Assembly: GCA_009837885.1 (NCBI GenBank)
Contig: VXSP01000030.1
Coordinates: forward strand, 186,001 to 250,000
Source of the DNA: Holophagales bacterium
Lineage (GTDB): Bacteria > Acidobacteriota > Thermoanaerobaculia > Multivoradales > Multivoraceae
Direction of reading: 5' to 3'
Length of the DNA stretch: 64,000 nucleotides
Both the position numbers and the translations under genes were made by a program. The notes beneath the pieces are model-generated. The model did no database searches. It was not told the origin of the DNA and worked only from the letters and a program-made list of their open reading frames with translations. This document shows positions 15,648 to 24,145 of this stretch, one piece after another (the stretch's first letter is position 1; each line of letters begins with the position of its first letter).

Positions 15648-18485
15648 ATGGCTCGACAACTCGCCCTGCGCGTCGCCGCTTTCTGTTGTCTTCCCGGCCT
15701 GATCCTCCTGACCAGCTCGCTCGCCGCGCAGGCAGTTCCTCCCCTCGCAGGCGACGACGTCGTTTCGGTCCGGGTCCGGTTCGGGATCACGGACGCAGAA
15801 CCCCAGTCCTGGGACGGCTCGGTGGAAGTCTCGGGCGGCGAGGTGCTCGCGGTGCGCAATTGGAGCGTGCATCCCTCGGAGTCGGTGGACGGCAACACGT
15901 GGGCAATGGCGACTCGCCAGGGCAGGAACTATCCACGCCGGGTCTACCAGTGGGAGGACCCGCAAGGCACGGTGACCTACCTCCACCATCCCGGCATCGT
16001 CGTCGACGTAGCGGCGCGATCGGGGACGCGGCTCGCCTTCTCGACCCTTCACGGCGACTTCGACCTGCGGCCGTCCGACCTCCGGGTCGGCGAGGAACTG
16101 TCCTTCCTCGACGGCGCGGTGCTGGCCGACCGGGTGGCGCCGGCCGAACCGCTGTCATCAACGGACGTCGAGAACGACTTCGCGACGATGACGAGCGCCG
16201 GGGACGGCGAGGTGTGGGCCGCGTGGACCGCCTACCGTGACGGCGGCGTCTCCATCGTGGCCAGACGCTTCGACGGCTCGACCTGGCAACCAGCGGCCAC
16301 CGTGACCGACGAGCCGGGCGACCGCCTGATGCCGAAGCTCGGCAGCGACGGCAGGGGACGCCTCTGGGCGGTCTGGTCCGAACAGGTTGACGGCAACTTC
16401 GATCTCTACGGCCGGCACCTGGAGGACGGTTCGTGGTCGGTAACCGAGCGCCTGACGTCCGCGCCCCAGGCGGACATCGAGCACGAACTCGGCACCGACG
16501 CCGACGGCAACCTCTGGCTCGTCTGGCAGGGCTTCCGCAACGGCCGCTCCGACATCCTCGCCCGCCGCCATGACGGCTCGCGCTGGTCGGCCGAGGAGAC
16601 CGTCTCGATCTCGCCCGCCAACGACTGGACGCCGGCGGTCGCGGCCTGCGGCGACGGCTCCGTCCACGTCGCCTGGGACACCTACGACCAGGGCAACTAC
16701 GACGTGCTGATGCGGCGCTTCGAGGGCGGCGCCTGGGGGGACGTCGCGCCGGTAGCCGACACGCCGAAGTTCGAGGCTCATGTCTCGGTCGCCTGCGACC
16801 GCCGCAACCGGCTCTGGGCTGCCTGGAACGAAAGCGGCTTCCAGTGGGGCAAGGACTCGGGCTTCGAGATCTACAAGGAGGCGACCCGCCTCTACGAGTG
16901 GCGCACCCTCGCCGTCGCGGTCTGGGACGGCGCCCGCTGGCAGGTGCCGGAAGCCGACGTGAACGAGCTGCTCGAACGGGAACTCCCCGAGTACATCCCG
17001 GGCTTCAACGACCTGCCGGTGCTCCAGGTCGACGCCGGCGGCCGGATGTGGCTCTTCTTCCGCCACCGCACGATCCGTGCCCGCGACACGCCCGACTTCA
17101 CGCCCGCTCACCGGGCCGCCTGGCAGATCTTCGGCACGGCCTACGTCGGCGGCGAATGGACCCGGCCGCTCCACCTGCCGTTCAGCCGCGGCCGCCAGGA
17201 CGTGCGCTGGGAACTGGCCTCGGACGGCCAGGGCAACCTGTTCGCCGCCTGGCCGACGGACAACCGGGATTCCGAGGAGTATCTCTTCGAACACTCCTCG
17301 ATCAACGCGGCCAGGCTGCCGGCGCTGACCGGCGAAGCGACGCCGCCGCGGCTCGTCGACCCGGACATCCGCGAGTACCACACATACCCGGTCCATCCCA
17401 ACGAAGCCGAGGACGTTGCGCGCATCCGGGCGTACACGATCGAGTCGGAAGGCCGCGCTTACCGCATCTACCGCGGGGACACCCACCGTCACACCGAGTT
17501 CTCGCACGACGGCCTGAACGACGGCTCGCTGATGGAGGCCTACCGCTATGCCCTGGACGCCGCCGAACTCGATTTCCTCGGCGTCAGCGAGCACAACAAC
17601 CGGGGCGGCCAGGACATCGAGTACGTCAACTGGCTGCACCCGCAGATCGCCGACATCTTCCGTCTGCCGGGGAGCTTCGTGCCGGTCTACACCTACGAGC
17701 GCAGCATCAGTTACCCGGACGGCCACCGCAACATCCTCTCCCCCAGGCGCGGCATCCCGACCCTGGAGATCACCGAGGCCGAACGGCAGCACGAGGAGGG
17801 CGCGGCGCGGTTGTTCGCGTACCTCCGGGAGCACGACGCGATCTCGATCCCCCACACCTCGGCCACCGGCATGGGAACCGACTGGCGCGACAACGATCCC
17901 GAGGTCGAACCGCTGGTCGAGATCTACCAGGGGGACCGCACCTCAGCCGAGTACGAGGGCGCCCCGCGCGCCGCCACCCGCGAGAAACCGCTCGGCCAGC
18001 AGGGAGGTTTGCAGCCCGCGGGCTTCGTCTGGAACGCCTGGGCCAAGGGCTACAAGCTCGGCGTGCAGGCCGCCTCGGACCACATCTCGACCCACATCTC
18101 CTACGCCGCCACGATCGCCGAGGACTTCACGACCGAAGGCCTGCTCGACGCGATGAAGCAGCGGCACTCCTACGCGGCGACGGACAACATCATCCTCGAC
18201 TACCGGATGCGCGCGAACGGCCGGGAGTACCTGCAGGGCGACATCGCGGACGTCTCCGGGCGATTCGAGCTCGTGGTCAAGGTGATCGGCACCGCCCGCA
18301 TCGAGCAGATCGACATCATCCGCGACCAGACCTTCCTCTACAACCGCCAGAACCTCGACCAGGAAGTCGACCTGACCTTCGTCGACAGCGACGTCGAGCC
18401 CGGCGAGCACTACTACTATGTGCGGGTGATCCAGAAGAACCGGGAGATCGCCTGGTCGTCGCCGATCTGGGTGACGGTCGAGTAG
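15648..18485 (+). CDS. Propeller-DUF3604 fusion protein, paralogue 2, secreted
   Basis: 945 residues. The ATG at 15648 follows GGAGGA and begins a signal peptide (LILLTSSLAAQA). Residues about 170-560 carry repeated WAAW, WAVWSE, WLVWQGF and VAWDTYDQ segments with spaced Asp-Gly, resembling sialidase-like propeller blades. The C-terminal third is DUF3604: YRGDTHRHTEFSHDG near residue 613, VSEHNNRGG, SIPHTSATG and ASDHISTH, ending WSSPIWVTV. This arrangement puts a binding propeller in front of the putative metallohydrolase. It is divergent from paralogue 1, with a 217-base gap holding repeat copy D. Confidence 0.85.
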   Translation: MARQLALRVAAFCCLPGLILLTSSLAAQAVPPLAGDDVVSVRVRFGITDAEPQSWDGSVEVSGGEVLAVRNWSVHPSESVDGNTWAMATRQGRNYPRRVYQWEDPQGTVTYLHHPGIVVDVAARSGTRLAFSTLHGDFDLRPSDLRVGEELSFLDGAVLADRVAPAEPLSSTDVENDFATMTSAGDGEVWAAWTAYRDGGVSIVARRFDGSTWQPAATVTDEPGDRLMPKLGSDGRGRLWAVWSEQVDGNFDLYGRHLEDGSWSVTERLTSAPQADIEHELGTDADGNLWLVWQGFRNGRSDILARRHDGSRWSAEETVSISPANDWTPAVAACGDGSVHVAWDTYDQGNYDVLMRRFEGGAWGDVAPVADTPKFEAHVSVACDRRNRLWAAWNESGFQWGKDSGFEIYKEATRLYEWRTLAVAVWDGARWQVPEADVNELLERELPEYIPGFNDLPVLQVDAGGRMWLFFRHRTIRARDTPDFTPAHRAAWQIFGTAYVGGEWTRPLHLPFSRGRQDVRWELASDGQGNLFAAWPTDNRDSEEYLFEHSSINAARLPALTGEATPPRLVDPDIREYHTYPVHPNEAEDVARIRAYTIESEGRAYRIYRGDTHRHTEFSHDGLNDGSLMEAYRYALDAAELDFLGVSEHNNRGGQDIEYVNWLHPQIADIFRLPGSFVPVYTYERSISYPDGHRNILSPRRGIPTLEITEAERQHEEGAARLFAYLREHDAISIPHTSATGMGTDWRDNDPEVEPLVEIYQGDRTSAEYEGAPRAATREKPLGQQGGLQPAGFVWNAWAKGYKLGVQAASDHISTHISYAATIAEDFTTEGLLDAMKQRHSYAATDNIILDYRMRANGREYLQGDIADVSGRFELVVKVIGTARIEQIDIIRDQTFLYNRQNLDQEVDLTFVDSDVEPGEHYYYVRVIQKNREIAWSSPIWVTVE

Positions 18486-18595
18486 GGCGTTAGAGCCGCC
18501 GAACCCGTCGCAGACTCCGTGTTTGGCCCCAGCCCCCACCTCACTACGAGGGCGCGTCGCAGAACTCGGTTCGCAGCGTTCTGCGGCGCAGCCTC

Positions 18596-18985
18596 CTAGC
18601 CCAGGTACTCGCGGAGGGACACGATCCGGATGCCGCGGAACTCCGCTTCGGCGAGCATCGCGCGGTCTCCGGTCACGATCAGATCCGCTCCCGCGGTCAC
18701 GGCGCACTCGAGAATCCGGTTGTCCGGTTCGTCGGCCAGGATCCTGAACGACTGCTTCGGTTCGACCATCTCACCAAGGTCGGCCAGGAACACGGCGACC
18801 CGAGACAGCGCTTCACGGTCGTAGGCGAACTTCCGCGCGAGAACAGACAGAAGTTCGTCGATGATCGACCTGGAAACCGCCAGAGAGTCGTCGCCTCCGA
18901 CGATCCGCCGAAGCGCGGAGTCGGCCCGACCGCCGGGAAGCGTTAGCGCCGACACCAGAATGTTGGTGTCGAAGACGACCCTCAC
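18596..18985 (-). CDS. PIN-domain toxin of a type II toxin-antitoxin pair
   Basis: 129 residues. The first acidic residue is in VVFDTN (Asp 6), with DELL near 44, DNRILECA near 88 and TGDRAML near 107, the usual acidic cluster of PIN ribonucleases. Such toxins cleave RNA and are held inactive by the cognate antitoxin. The start overlaps the antitoxin stop by 4 bases (ATGA), so translation is probably coupled. The target RNA is not known. Confidence 0.85.
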   Translation of the reverse strand: MRVVFDTNILVSALTLPGGRADSALRRIVGGDDSLAVSRSIIDELLSVLARKFAYDREALSRVAVFLADLGEMVEPKQSFRILADEPDNRILECAVTAGADLIVTGDRAMLAEAEFRGIRIVSLREYLG

Positions 18986-19218
18986 GCTTCGAGGTACCGG
19001 TCCAGATCCTCCTCAGTGACAATCCCGCGCTCCTTGGCCCTTCGACTCCAGTAGTCCTGCAGAGCCTCCAACTCCTCCTCGAAGTACTCGGCACGAGCTT
19101 TGCGGAGCGCTTCCTGGACGACCGCGCTCAGCGTCTTGCCTTCCGCCTGCGCCATCCGTTCGGCGGCACGGGCGAGGTCGGACGGCAACGAGATGGTCTT
19201 TCTGACGGCGTTCGGCAT
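18982..19218 (-). CDS. Ribbon-helix-helix antitoxin
   Basis: 78 residues. The N-terminal segment AVRKTISLPSDLARAAERMA is a ribbon-helix-helix DNA-binding motif; the acidic C-terminus (EEDLDRYLEA) would wrap the PIN toxin. The ATG at 19218 follows GGGAGA; a longer start would place the operator inside the gene. It probably represses its own promoter through the tandem palindromes just upstream. Confidence 0.82.
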   Translation of the reverse strand: MPNAVRKTISLPSDLARAAERMAQAEGKTLSAVVQEALRKARAEYFEEELEALQDYWSRRAKERGIVTEEDLDRYLEA

Positions 19219-19238
19219 GATCCAGTCTCCCGCGGGTT

Positions 19239-19275
19239 CGTATGGACGATCCATACGGTATGAACTGATCATACC
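19239..19275 (-). promoter_or_regulatory. Tandem palindromic operator of the RHH/PIN operon
   Basis: Two adjacent inverted repeats: CGTATGGA-cga-TCCATACG (19239-19257) and GGTATGA-N5-TCATACC (19257-19275). They lie 21-57 bases upstream of the antitoxin ATG. The second palindrome includes TATGAT on the minus strand (19273-19268), usable as a -10 box. Two tandem palindromes fit cooperative binding of ribbon-helix-helix dimers. Confidence 0.7.
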
Positions 19276-19304
19276 GGGGTGCCGCGCTGGTACCCTCGAC
19301 CGTC

Positions 19305-20060
19305 ATGGACACAGTCTGGGTCCTGGTTTCGGCCGCGGTCGGCATCGGCTTCGTCCACACGCTGATCGGCATCGACCACACGCTGCCGTTCGTCGTCCTC
19401 GGCAAGGCTCGCGGATGGTCGCTGCGGCGGACGCTCTGGATCACCGGGCTGTGCGGCGGCGGGCATGTCGCGTCGTCGGTTCTGCTTGGGGGCGCCGGCA
19501 TCGGCCTGGCGATCTTCGCCACCGGGCTGAACCTCGAGGAAGGTCACCACTGGATGGCGGGCCGTGTCGGCGTCTTCGAGTCGATCGAGGCGGTGCGCGG
19601 CGACCTGGCGGCCTGGGCGCTGGTCGCCTTCGGCCTTACTTACGCGGCCTGGTCTCTGGCCCGGCGGCGGAGGCAGCAGCGCCATGTGCACGAGCACACG
19701 GACGGCCTCGTCCATTCGCACGACCATCCGGACGCCGGCGGCCACGAACATTCGAACGGTCCAGCCCCCGGCATCGCCGGGCTCACCGCCTGGAGCCTGT
19801 TCGTCATCTTCGTGCTCGGACCCTGCGAGCCGCTGATCCCCATCCTCATGGTGCCGGCCTTCCAGGTCGGCCTGTGGGCGGTCGCGCCGGTCACGCTGGC
19901 GTTCGCCGTGACGACGATCGCGACGATGGCCGGCGTCGTGGCGCTCGCCTACCGCGGCCTCGACTTCGTGCGCTTCCCCAGGCTGCGGGCGCATGTGCAC
20001 ACCCTGAGCGGACTCGCAATCGCGAGCTCGGGCCTCGCGATGATGTTGTTTGCGATCTAG
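19305..20060 (+). CDS. UreH/NicO-like membrane protein with His-rich loop (metal transport)
   Basis: 251 residues with six or so hydrophobic segments. GIDHTLPF near residue 22 and FVLGPCEPLIP near 170 are motifs of the UreH/sulfite-exporter-like group related to nickel/cobalt permeases. The loop at about residues 126-148 is His-rich (HVHEHTDGLVHSHDH), a likely metal-binding segment. It precedes the P-type ATPase fusion by 9 bases, so it is the first gene of a metal-handling operon. Nickel, cobalt or zinc are possible; the direction of transport is not shown. Confidence 0.75.
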   Translation: MDTVWVLVSAAVGIGFVHTLIGIDHTLPFVVLGKARGWSLRRTLWITGLCGGGHVASSVLLGGAGIGLAIFATGLNLEEGHHWMAGRVGVFESIEAVRGDLAAWALVAFGLTYAAWSLARRRRQQRHVHEHTDGLVHSHDHPDAGGHEHSNGPAPGIAGLTAWSLFVIFVLGPCEPLIPILMVPAFQVGLWAVAPVTLAFAVTTIATMAGVVALAYRGLDFVRFPRLRAHVHTLSGLAIASSGLAMMLFAI

Positions 20061-20069
20061 CCGTCCCGC

Positions 20070-23000
20070 ATGGGCGCACCCAATTTCCAGGTTCACGGCC
20101 ACGACGACGGCCACGGCCACTCGCACAGCCACGGGCTGCTGCAGCGGATCGGCTACATCGCGCTGTGCGTCGCGGTCGGCCTGCTGCTGCTGCTCTACCT
20201 GCTCGGGGTCGTCCGCACGGTCGCCGGCATCGACCTGGCGCTCATCCTCACCCTGGTCGCCGGCTATCCGCTCATCCGCCACGCGATCCTGGACCTGCTC
20301 CAGGGGCACTTCTCATCGCACCTGACGATCGCCATCGCGGCCGGCGCCGCGGTCTGGATCGGCGAGTACTTCGCCGCCGCCGAGGTCATGTTCATCATGC
20401 TGATCGGCGAGGGGATCGAGCACTGGACGGTCGACCGCGCCAAGGGGGCGATCGCCGGCTTCGTCGCCAGCCAGCCCGAGCAGGCGCGGGTGCTGCGCGA
20501 CGGCACCGGGGAAACCGCGGAGCTCGTGGCGCTCGGCGAGGTCGAGATCGGGGACCTGGTGCGGGTGCTCGCGGGCGAGCGCGTGCCGGTCGACGGGATG
20601 ATCGAGCGCGGCGAGTCCTCCGTTGACCAGAGCAGCGTCACCGGCGAACCCCTGCCGGCCCAGCTCGGCGTCGGCGACGCCGTGTGGAGCGGCAGCCTGA
20701 ACGAGTACGGCGTCCTCGACATCCGCTCCGAACGGACCGGCAGCGACACGACCGTCGCCCGGATCGCGAGTCTGATCGAGGACGCGCAGAGCCGCCGCGC
20801 CCGGGTCGTCCGCACCGCGGACAAGCTGGCCCGCTACTTCCTGCCCGCGGTGCTGGTCGCCGCCGGCGCCATCTACCTCTTCACCGGCGAGATGATGCGC
20901 ACGGTGGCGGCGCTGATCGTCGCCTGCCCGTGCGCCCTGGTGCTGGCAACCCCGGCGGCCATGGCTTCCGCGATCGCCCGGCTCGCGCGCGAGGGCGCGC
21001 TGGTCAAGGGCGGCGACGTGATCGAGTCACTTTCGCGCATCGATGCCTGCGTGCTGGACAAGACGGGCACACTGACCTGCGGGCGCCCCGCGCTGACCGC
21101 GATCGCCCCAGTCGGCGGCATGGCCGAGGACCGCCTGCTCCGACTCGCGGCGAGCGCCGAGCTGACTTCGGAGCACCTGCTCGGGCGGGCACTGGTCACC
21201 GAAGCCCGGGAGCGGCAGCTCGAACTCTCGGAGCCTGAGAACTTCAGGCTCCATCCCGGCCGCGGCGTGACGGCCACCGTCGACGGGCACGAGATCGCAG
21301 TGGGCAACCAGGCCTTGCTGGCGAAGGTCGTCGGCGAGGACGGGATGGACGCCGTGGCCGCGAGCCTCGTGCCCACACCCGGCAGCGGCGAAACGCGGCT
21401 GGCCGTCGCCGTCGACGGCGCGCTGGCCGGCGCGCTCGCCCTTGCCGACCCGCTCCGGGCCGAAGCGACCGACGCGGTCGCCGACCTGCGCCAGGCCGGT
21501 GTCGATCCGATCGTCATGCTGACCGGCGACGCCGAGGGAACGGCGCGCACGATCGGCCGCCGGGCCGGCATCGACCAGGTCCAGGCGGAACTGCTGCCCG
21601 AAGACAAGGTAGGCCGGCTCGGTGAGCTCTCCCGCGGCGACCGCAACGTCCTCATGGTCGGCGACGGGATCAACGACGCGCCGTCCCTCGCCGCCGCGTC
21701 CGTCGGCGTCGCGATCGGCCACGGCGCCGCGGACCTCTCGGCGGAAGCGGCCCAGGTCGTCCTGCTGCCCGACCGGCTCGACTACCTGGCGCCGCTGCTC
21801 CGCTACGCCCGCCGGGTCGTCGCCCGGATCCGCAGCAGCATCCTGATCTTCGCCTTCGGCATCAACTTCGTCGCCGTCGGCTTCGCCGCCTTCGGTTGGC
21901 TACCGCCGGCCGCGGCGGCGATCGTCCACCAGGCCGCGTCGCTGCTCGTCATCCTGAACTGCGTCCGCCTTCTCTACGAGGGACGGGCGGTGGCCGCGCG
22001 CGAAGACCGGGGCCTCGGCCGCTTCCGCATGCTGGCCGGTCCCGTCGACGGGCTGGTCGCCGGCTGGAAGGCGTTCAACGCCGGCCGGCGCGCGACGGTT
22101 CATCGCCTCGAGCACGCGCTCGAAGGCAGCCCGACGCGAATCCGCTCCGCGGCCCCCCGGCTGCTGCGGGCGGCGCCGTTCGCGCTCGCCGCGATCTGGA
22201 CCGCGAGCGGCCTGCGCATGATCGATCCCCAGGAAGTCGGACTCGTGCAGCGCTTCGGCCGCCACGTCGGCGGCGAGCTCGGGCCGGGGTTGCACCTGCG
22301 CTGGCCGTGGCCTGTCGATCGGGTGATTCGGGTCGAACCGGACCGCCTGCGGATGGCGGCAGTCGGCTCGCCGCGAGGAGCCGCTCCCGGCGAGGCCGGC
22401 GCAGCGGCGAGCTACGAGTGGAACGTGCGTCACGCCGGCTTCGACGAGACGCCGCCGCTCGAACGCCTGATGCTGACCGGCGACGAGAACCTGGTCGAGG
22501 TCGCGGCCCGCATCCACTACCGCGTCGCCGACACCGCAGCCTTCGCCTTCGCCACGGATGATCCGGCGCTCCTGGTCCAGACGAGCGCCGAGCGGTCGCT
22601 GCGCACCGTTCTTGCCGGCCACTCGCTCGACGACGTGCTGACCGGCAAACGCGACGGCATCGAAAAGGCCTGGCGCGCGCATCTCGCGGCGCTGCTCGAG
22701 AGCCTCGGCGCGGGCGTCGACGTCGTGAGCGCGACGGTGCAGGACGCCCACCCGCCGCTCGACGTGGTCGACGCGTTCCGCGACGCGGCGAGCGCGCTCG
22801 AGGAGCTGGAGACCCTGATCGACGAGGCGGAAGGCTACGCGCTCGAGCGACTGCCGATCGCCCGCGGCGAGGCCCGCCGGCAACTCCTCGAAGCCGAGGC
22901 GTACCAGAACCGGCGCGTAGAGGCCGGCCGCGGCGAGAGCGAACGTTTCGAATTGCGCGCCGGAGCGTACCGGCGCGCGAACGACCTGCACCGGTTCCGG

Positions 23001-23165
23001 CTCCAGCTTCAGACGATCGAAGATTCGCTTGCCGGCAAGCCGAAACTGATCACCGACGCGACCGGCGGTCGCAAGCGCTTCGTCTTCGTCGACGAAACGT
23101 CGGACCGCCTTCTCGATGTCTTTGTTCCTCCACCGGGTACGGCCCAGAACGAGGTAGAGCAATGA
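20070..23165 (+). CDS. Heavy-metal P-type ATPase fused to an HflK-like SPFH domain
   Basis: 1031 residues in one uninterrupted frame. Residues about 9-21 are His-rich in place of an HMA domain. The ATPase part has TGE (191-193), the membrane metal motif CPC (286-288), the phosphorylated Asp in DKTGTLT (Asp 330), SEHLL where SEHPL is usual (His 369) and GDGINDAP (531-538). The last ATPase helices contain VHQAASLLVILN. After a basic linker a further membrane segment (about 694-712) leads to a complete HflK-type SPFH domain from about 718: QRFGRHVG, LMLTGDENLVEV and a long helical tail. ATP-driven efflux of a soft or transition metal is likely, with the SPFH part anchoring it in a prohibitin-like ring. 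It overlaps the next gene by 4 bases. Confidence 0.9.
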   Translation: MGAPNFQVHGHDDGHGHSHSHGLLQRIGYIALCVAVGLLLLLYLLGVVRTVAGIDLALILTLVAGYPLIRHAILDLLQGHFSSHLTIAIAAGAAVWIGEYFAAAEVMFIMLIGEGIEHWTVDRAKGAIAGFVASQPEQARVLRDGTGETAELVALGEVEIGDLVRVLAGERVPVDGMIERGESSVDQSSVTGEPLPAQLGVGDAVWSGSLNEYGVLDIRSERTGSDTTVARIASLIEDAQSRRARVVRTADKLARYFLPAVLVAAGAIYLFTGEMMRTVAALIVACPCALVLATPAAMASAIARLAREGALVKGGDVIESLSRIDACVLDKTGTLTCGRPALTAIAPVGGMAEDRLLRLAASAELTSEHLLGRALVTEARERQLELSEPENFRLHPGRGVTATVDGHEIAVGNQALLAKVVGEDGMDAVAASLVPTPGSGETRLAVAVDGALAGALALADPLRAEATDAVADLRQAGVDPIVMLTGDAEGTARTIGRRAGIDQVQAELLPEDKVGRLGELSRGDRNVLMVGDGINDAPSLAAASVGVAIGHGAADLSAEAAQVVLLPDRLDYLAPLLRYARRVVARIRSSILIFAFGINFVAVGFAAFGWLPPAAAAIVHQAASLLVILNCVRLLYEGRAVAAREDRGLGRFRMLAGPVDGLVAGWKAFNAGRRATVHRLEHALEGSPTRIRSAAPRLLRAAPFALAAIWTASGLRMIDPQEVGLVQRFGRHVGGELGPGLHLRWPWPVDRVIRVEPDRLRMAAVGSPRGAAPGEAGAAASYEWNVRHAGFDETPPLERLMLTGDENLVEVAARIHYRVADTAAFAFATDDPALLVQTSAERSLRTVLAGHSLDDVLTGKRDGIEKAWRAHLAALLESLGAGVDVVSATVQDAHPPLDVVDAFRDAASALEELETLIDEAEGYALERLPIARGEARRQLLEAEAYQNRRVEAGRGESERFELRAGAYRRANDLHRFRLQLQTIEDSLAGKPKLITDATGGRKRFVFVDETSDRLLDVFVPPPGTAQNEVEQ

Positions 23166-24145
23166 CCCAAGACGACCATCATCAACACGACGACCACCAC
23201 GGTCACCACCACGGCACGCACCGGCACGACGCGCACCGGCACGACGGCGGCGACGGACACGAGCGCTCGACGCGCCGTGCCACGTCCTGGTGGCGCGCTG
23301 GCCTGGCCGTACTGGCGATCGTGGCGCTGGCCCGGTCCGTCTTCGTCGTGCCGGAGACCGAAAGCGCGATCGTCACCCGCTTCGGCAAGCCGGTCCGAAC
23401 CATCGAGAGTTCGGGCCTCAAGCTGAAGTGGCCGATCGACCGGCGGCTTCGTTTCGACAACCGGGTGCTTCTCTACGATCCCGCCCCGGCCGAGTTCCTG
23501 ACACAGGACAAGAAGAACCTGGTCGTCGACACCGCGGTCGTCTGGCGGATTGCCGACCCGGCGCGGTTCCTGGAGACGATCGGCGACATCTCGGGCGCCG
23601 AGATGCGGCTTCACGACGTGGTCTGGGCCGGCCTCGCGGCCGCGCTCGGCCGCACGGAACTCTCGCAGCTCGTGTCCACGAAGCCGAAGCATCTCCGCAT
23701 CGAGGAGGTCTCGGCCGAGGTCCGCGAGTCGGCGGTCGCCGTCTCCCTCCCCCAGCTCGGGGTCGAAATCCTCGAAGTCCAGCTCACCCGCCTGAGCTTC
23801 CCGGAGCAGAACCTGGAGTCCGTCTTCGCCCGCATGCGGGCGGAGCGCGAACGGATCGCGAAGGAGTACCGGGCCCAGGGCGAGGAACAGGCGATGATCA
23901 TTCGCGCCGAGGCCGACCGGGACCGGGAGTTGATCCTGGCCGGCGCCTACCGTGAAGCCGAGATCCTCCGCGGCCAGGGCGACGCCGAGGCGGCCGGCAT
24001 CTACGGCGACGCCTACCGGCAGGACCCTTCCCTCTACCGCTTCCTGCGTACTCTCGAGTCCTACGAGTCGATCCTCGACGACCAGACGACGGTCATCCTG
24101 TCGGCGGACTCGGAACTCTTCTCGCTGCTGGGCGGCTCCGAATGA
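23162..24145 (+). CDS. HflC-like SPFH protein with very His-rich N-terminus
   Basis: 327 residues. The first 34 residues contain about 14 His and many Asp, a probable metal-binding tail. One membrane segment follows (about 44-64), then the SPFH domain with VVPETESAIVTRFGKPV and IDRRLRFDNRVLLYDP. The helical part has RMRAERERIAKEYRAQGEEQA and ends with the YESILDDQTTVILSADSELF tail typical of HflC. HflC normally forms a membrane ring with HflK around FtsH; here it should pair with the fused and free HflK-like proteins. ATGA overlaps join it to both neighbours. Confidence 0.9.
   Translation: MTQDDHHQHDDHHGHHHGTHRHDAHRHDGGDGHERSTRRATSWWRAGLAVLAIVALARSVFVVPETESAIVTRFGKPVRTIESSGLKLKWPIDRRLRFDNRVLLYDPAPAEFLTQDKKNLVVDTAVVWRIADPARFLETIGDISGAEMRLHDVVWAGLAAALGRTELSQLVSTKPKHLRIEEVSAEVRESAVAVSLPQLGVEILEVQLTRLSFPEQNLESVFARMRAERERIAKEYRAQGEEQAMIIRAEADRDRELILAGAYREAEILRGQGDAEAAGIYGDAYRQDPSLYRFLRTLESYESILDDQTTVILSADSELFSLLGGSE

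Noticed and set aside
16158..17855. 565-codon antisense frame within the propeller-DUF3604 gene
   Set aside because: No motif or plausible start; the plus-strand protein is well supported by conserved His/Asp blocks.
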